From Desulfobacteraceae bacterium (GTDB taxonomy: Bacteria > Desulfobacterota > Desulfobacteria > Desulfobacterales > SG8-13), in the NCBI GenBank assembly GCA_029287875.1, contig JARFQH010000153.1, positions 1 through 14,774 on the forward strand: a DNA stretch of 14,774 bases, written 5' to 3'. Positions within the stretch are counted from its first letter, which is position 1, and each line of letters starts with the position of its first letter. A model generated the notes under the pieces. It made no database searches and had not been told where the DNA came from. It saw nothing but the letters and a program-made list of their open reading frames with translations. This document shows, piece by piece, positions 14,518 through 14,774 of the stretch. Both the position numbers and the translations under genes were made by a program.

Positions 14518-14774
14518 TCATTTGATCGAGAGGACCGGACAGGGCGCTTTGATAATAACGAATTGGGCCGTCGAGCCCATCAACAACTTACCAACCTTGG
14601 AGCGCCTCTTGACTCCCACGACCATTAGATCGACATCGTTTTCCTTGGCAAAACGAACCAGATCTTCACCCGGAGCAAGTCCTCGGATCAGAAGATGGGT
14701 TTCACAGGCAATATTTTCTGCCGTAAAAATAGATTTGGCGTATTCCAATCCCCGCTCAGCCTGCAGTATTTCTT
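14518..14774 (-). CDS. Universal stress protein (UspA family), partial at window edge
   Basis: This is the C-terminal part, about 85 residues, of a UspA-fold protein on the minus strand. The frame stays open to the window edge (reading ...EILQAERGLEYAKSIF), so the gene begins outside; the TTG at 14748 is an internal Leu codon, not a start. Visible features are the GLAPGEDLVRFAKENDVDLMVVGV strand-helix-strand unit and the nucleotide-loop region GVKRRSKVGKLLMGSTAQFVI ending in APCPVLSIK. In ATP-binding Usp proteins this loop is G-x2-G-x9-G-S; here the second Gly is Arg, so nucleotide binding may be altered. It converges on the ABC permease gene and is unlikely to be functionally linked to it. 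Confidence 0.85.
   Translation of the reverse strand, partial: EILQAERGLEYAKSIFTAENIACETHLLIRGLAPGEDLVRFAKENDVDLMVVGVKRRSKVGKLLMGSTAQFVIIKAPCPVLSIK

Noticed and set aside
14518..14748. Complete 76-residue Usp-like protein starting at 14748
   Set aside because: The frame stays open and Usp-like to the window edge, and the TTG is an internal Leu codon, so the gene is simply cut by the window.

Overview
The window looks like chromosome of an anaerobic, GC-rich Desulfobacterota-type bacterium (former Deltaproteobacteria). I infer this from the cytoplasmic heterodisulfide-reductase/Qmo-like iron-sulfur genes, a probable selenoprotein, a PocR-domain protein and a UPF0210 protein. No 16S or other marker is present, so the assignment is tentative.

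Positions 1-4887 hold a complete, tightly packed oleABCD operon for head-to-head long-chain olefin synthesis. OleA condenses two fatty acyl-CoAs to a beta-keto acid, OleD reduces it to a beta-hydroxy acid, OleC closes the beta-lactone with ATP, and OleB decarboxylates the lactone to a cis-olefin. All expected catalytic residues are visible. A perfect 20-bp inverted repeat sits directly against the oleA start codon.

Positions 4888-5147 are a non-coding spacer with two small tandem repeats. Positions 5148-5666 encode a stand-alone PocR-type sensory domain.

Positions 5792-9695 encode a soluble Hdr-like electron-transfer module. It comprises an HdrA/QmoA-like flavoprotein broken in this sequence by a one-base deletion in a T run; a QmoB-like protein with two [4Fe-4S] clusters and an MvhD domain; and an HdrC-HdrB (HdrD-like) fusion. 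The fusion is interrupted by an in-frame TGA exactly where the family has the Cys of an E-C-G-H-A motif. A bacterial SECIS-like hairpin lies 22 nt behind that TGA, so the fusion is best read as one 421-residue selenoprotein (Sec245). This is the most notable feature of the window.

Positions 9692-11658 encode a double-ACT protein, translationally coupled to the selenoprotein gene, and a UPF0210/DUF711 'PFL-family' protein. Positions 11754-14444 encode a polar amino-acid ABC importer as permease, binding protein, permease, with no ATPase gene in view. On the opposite strand, 14518-14774 is the C-terminal part of a universal stress protein running off the window edge.
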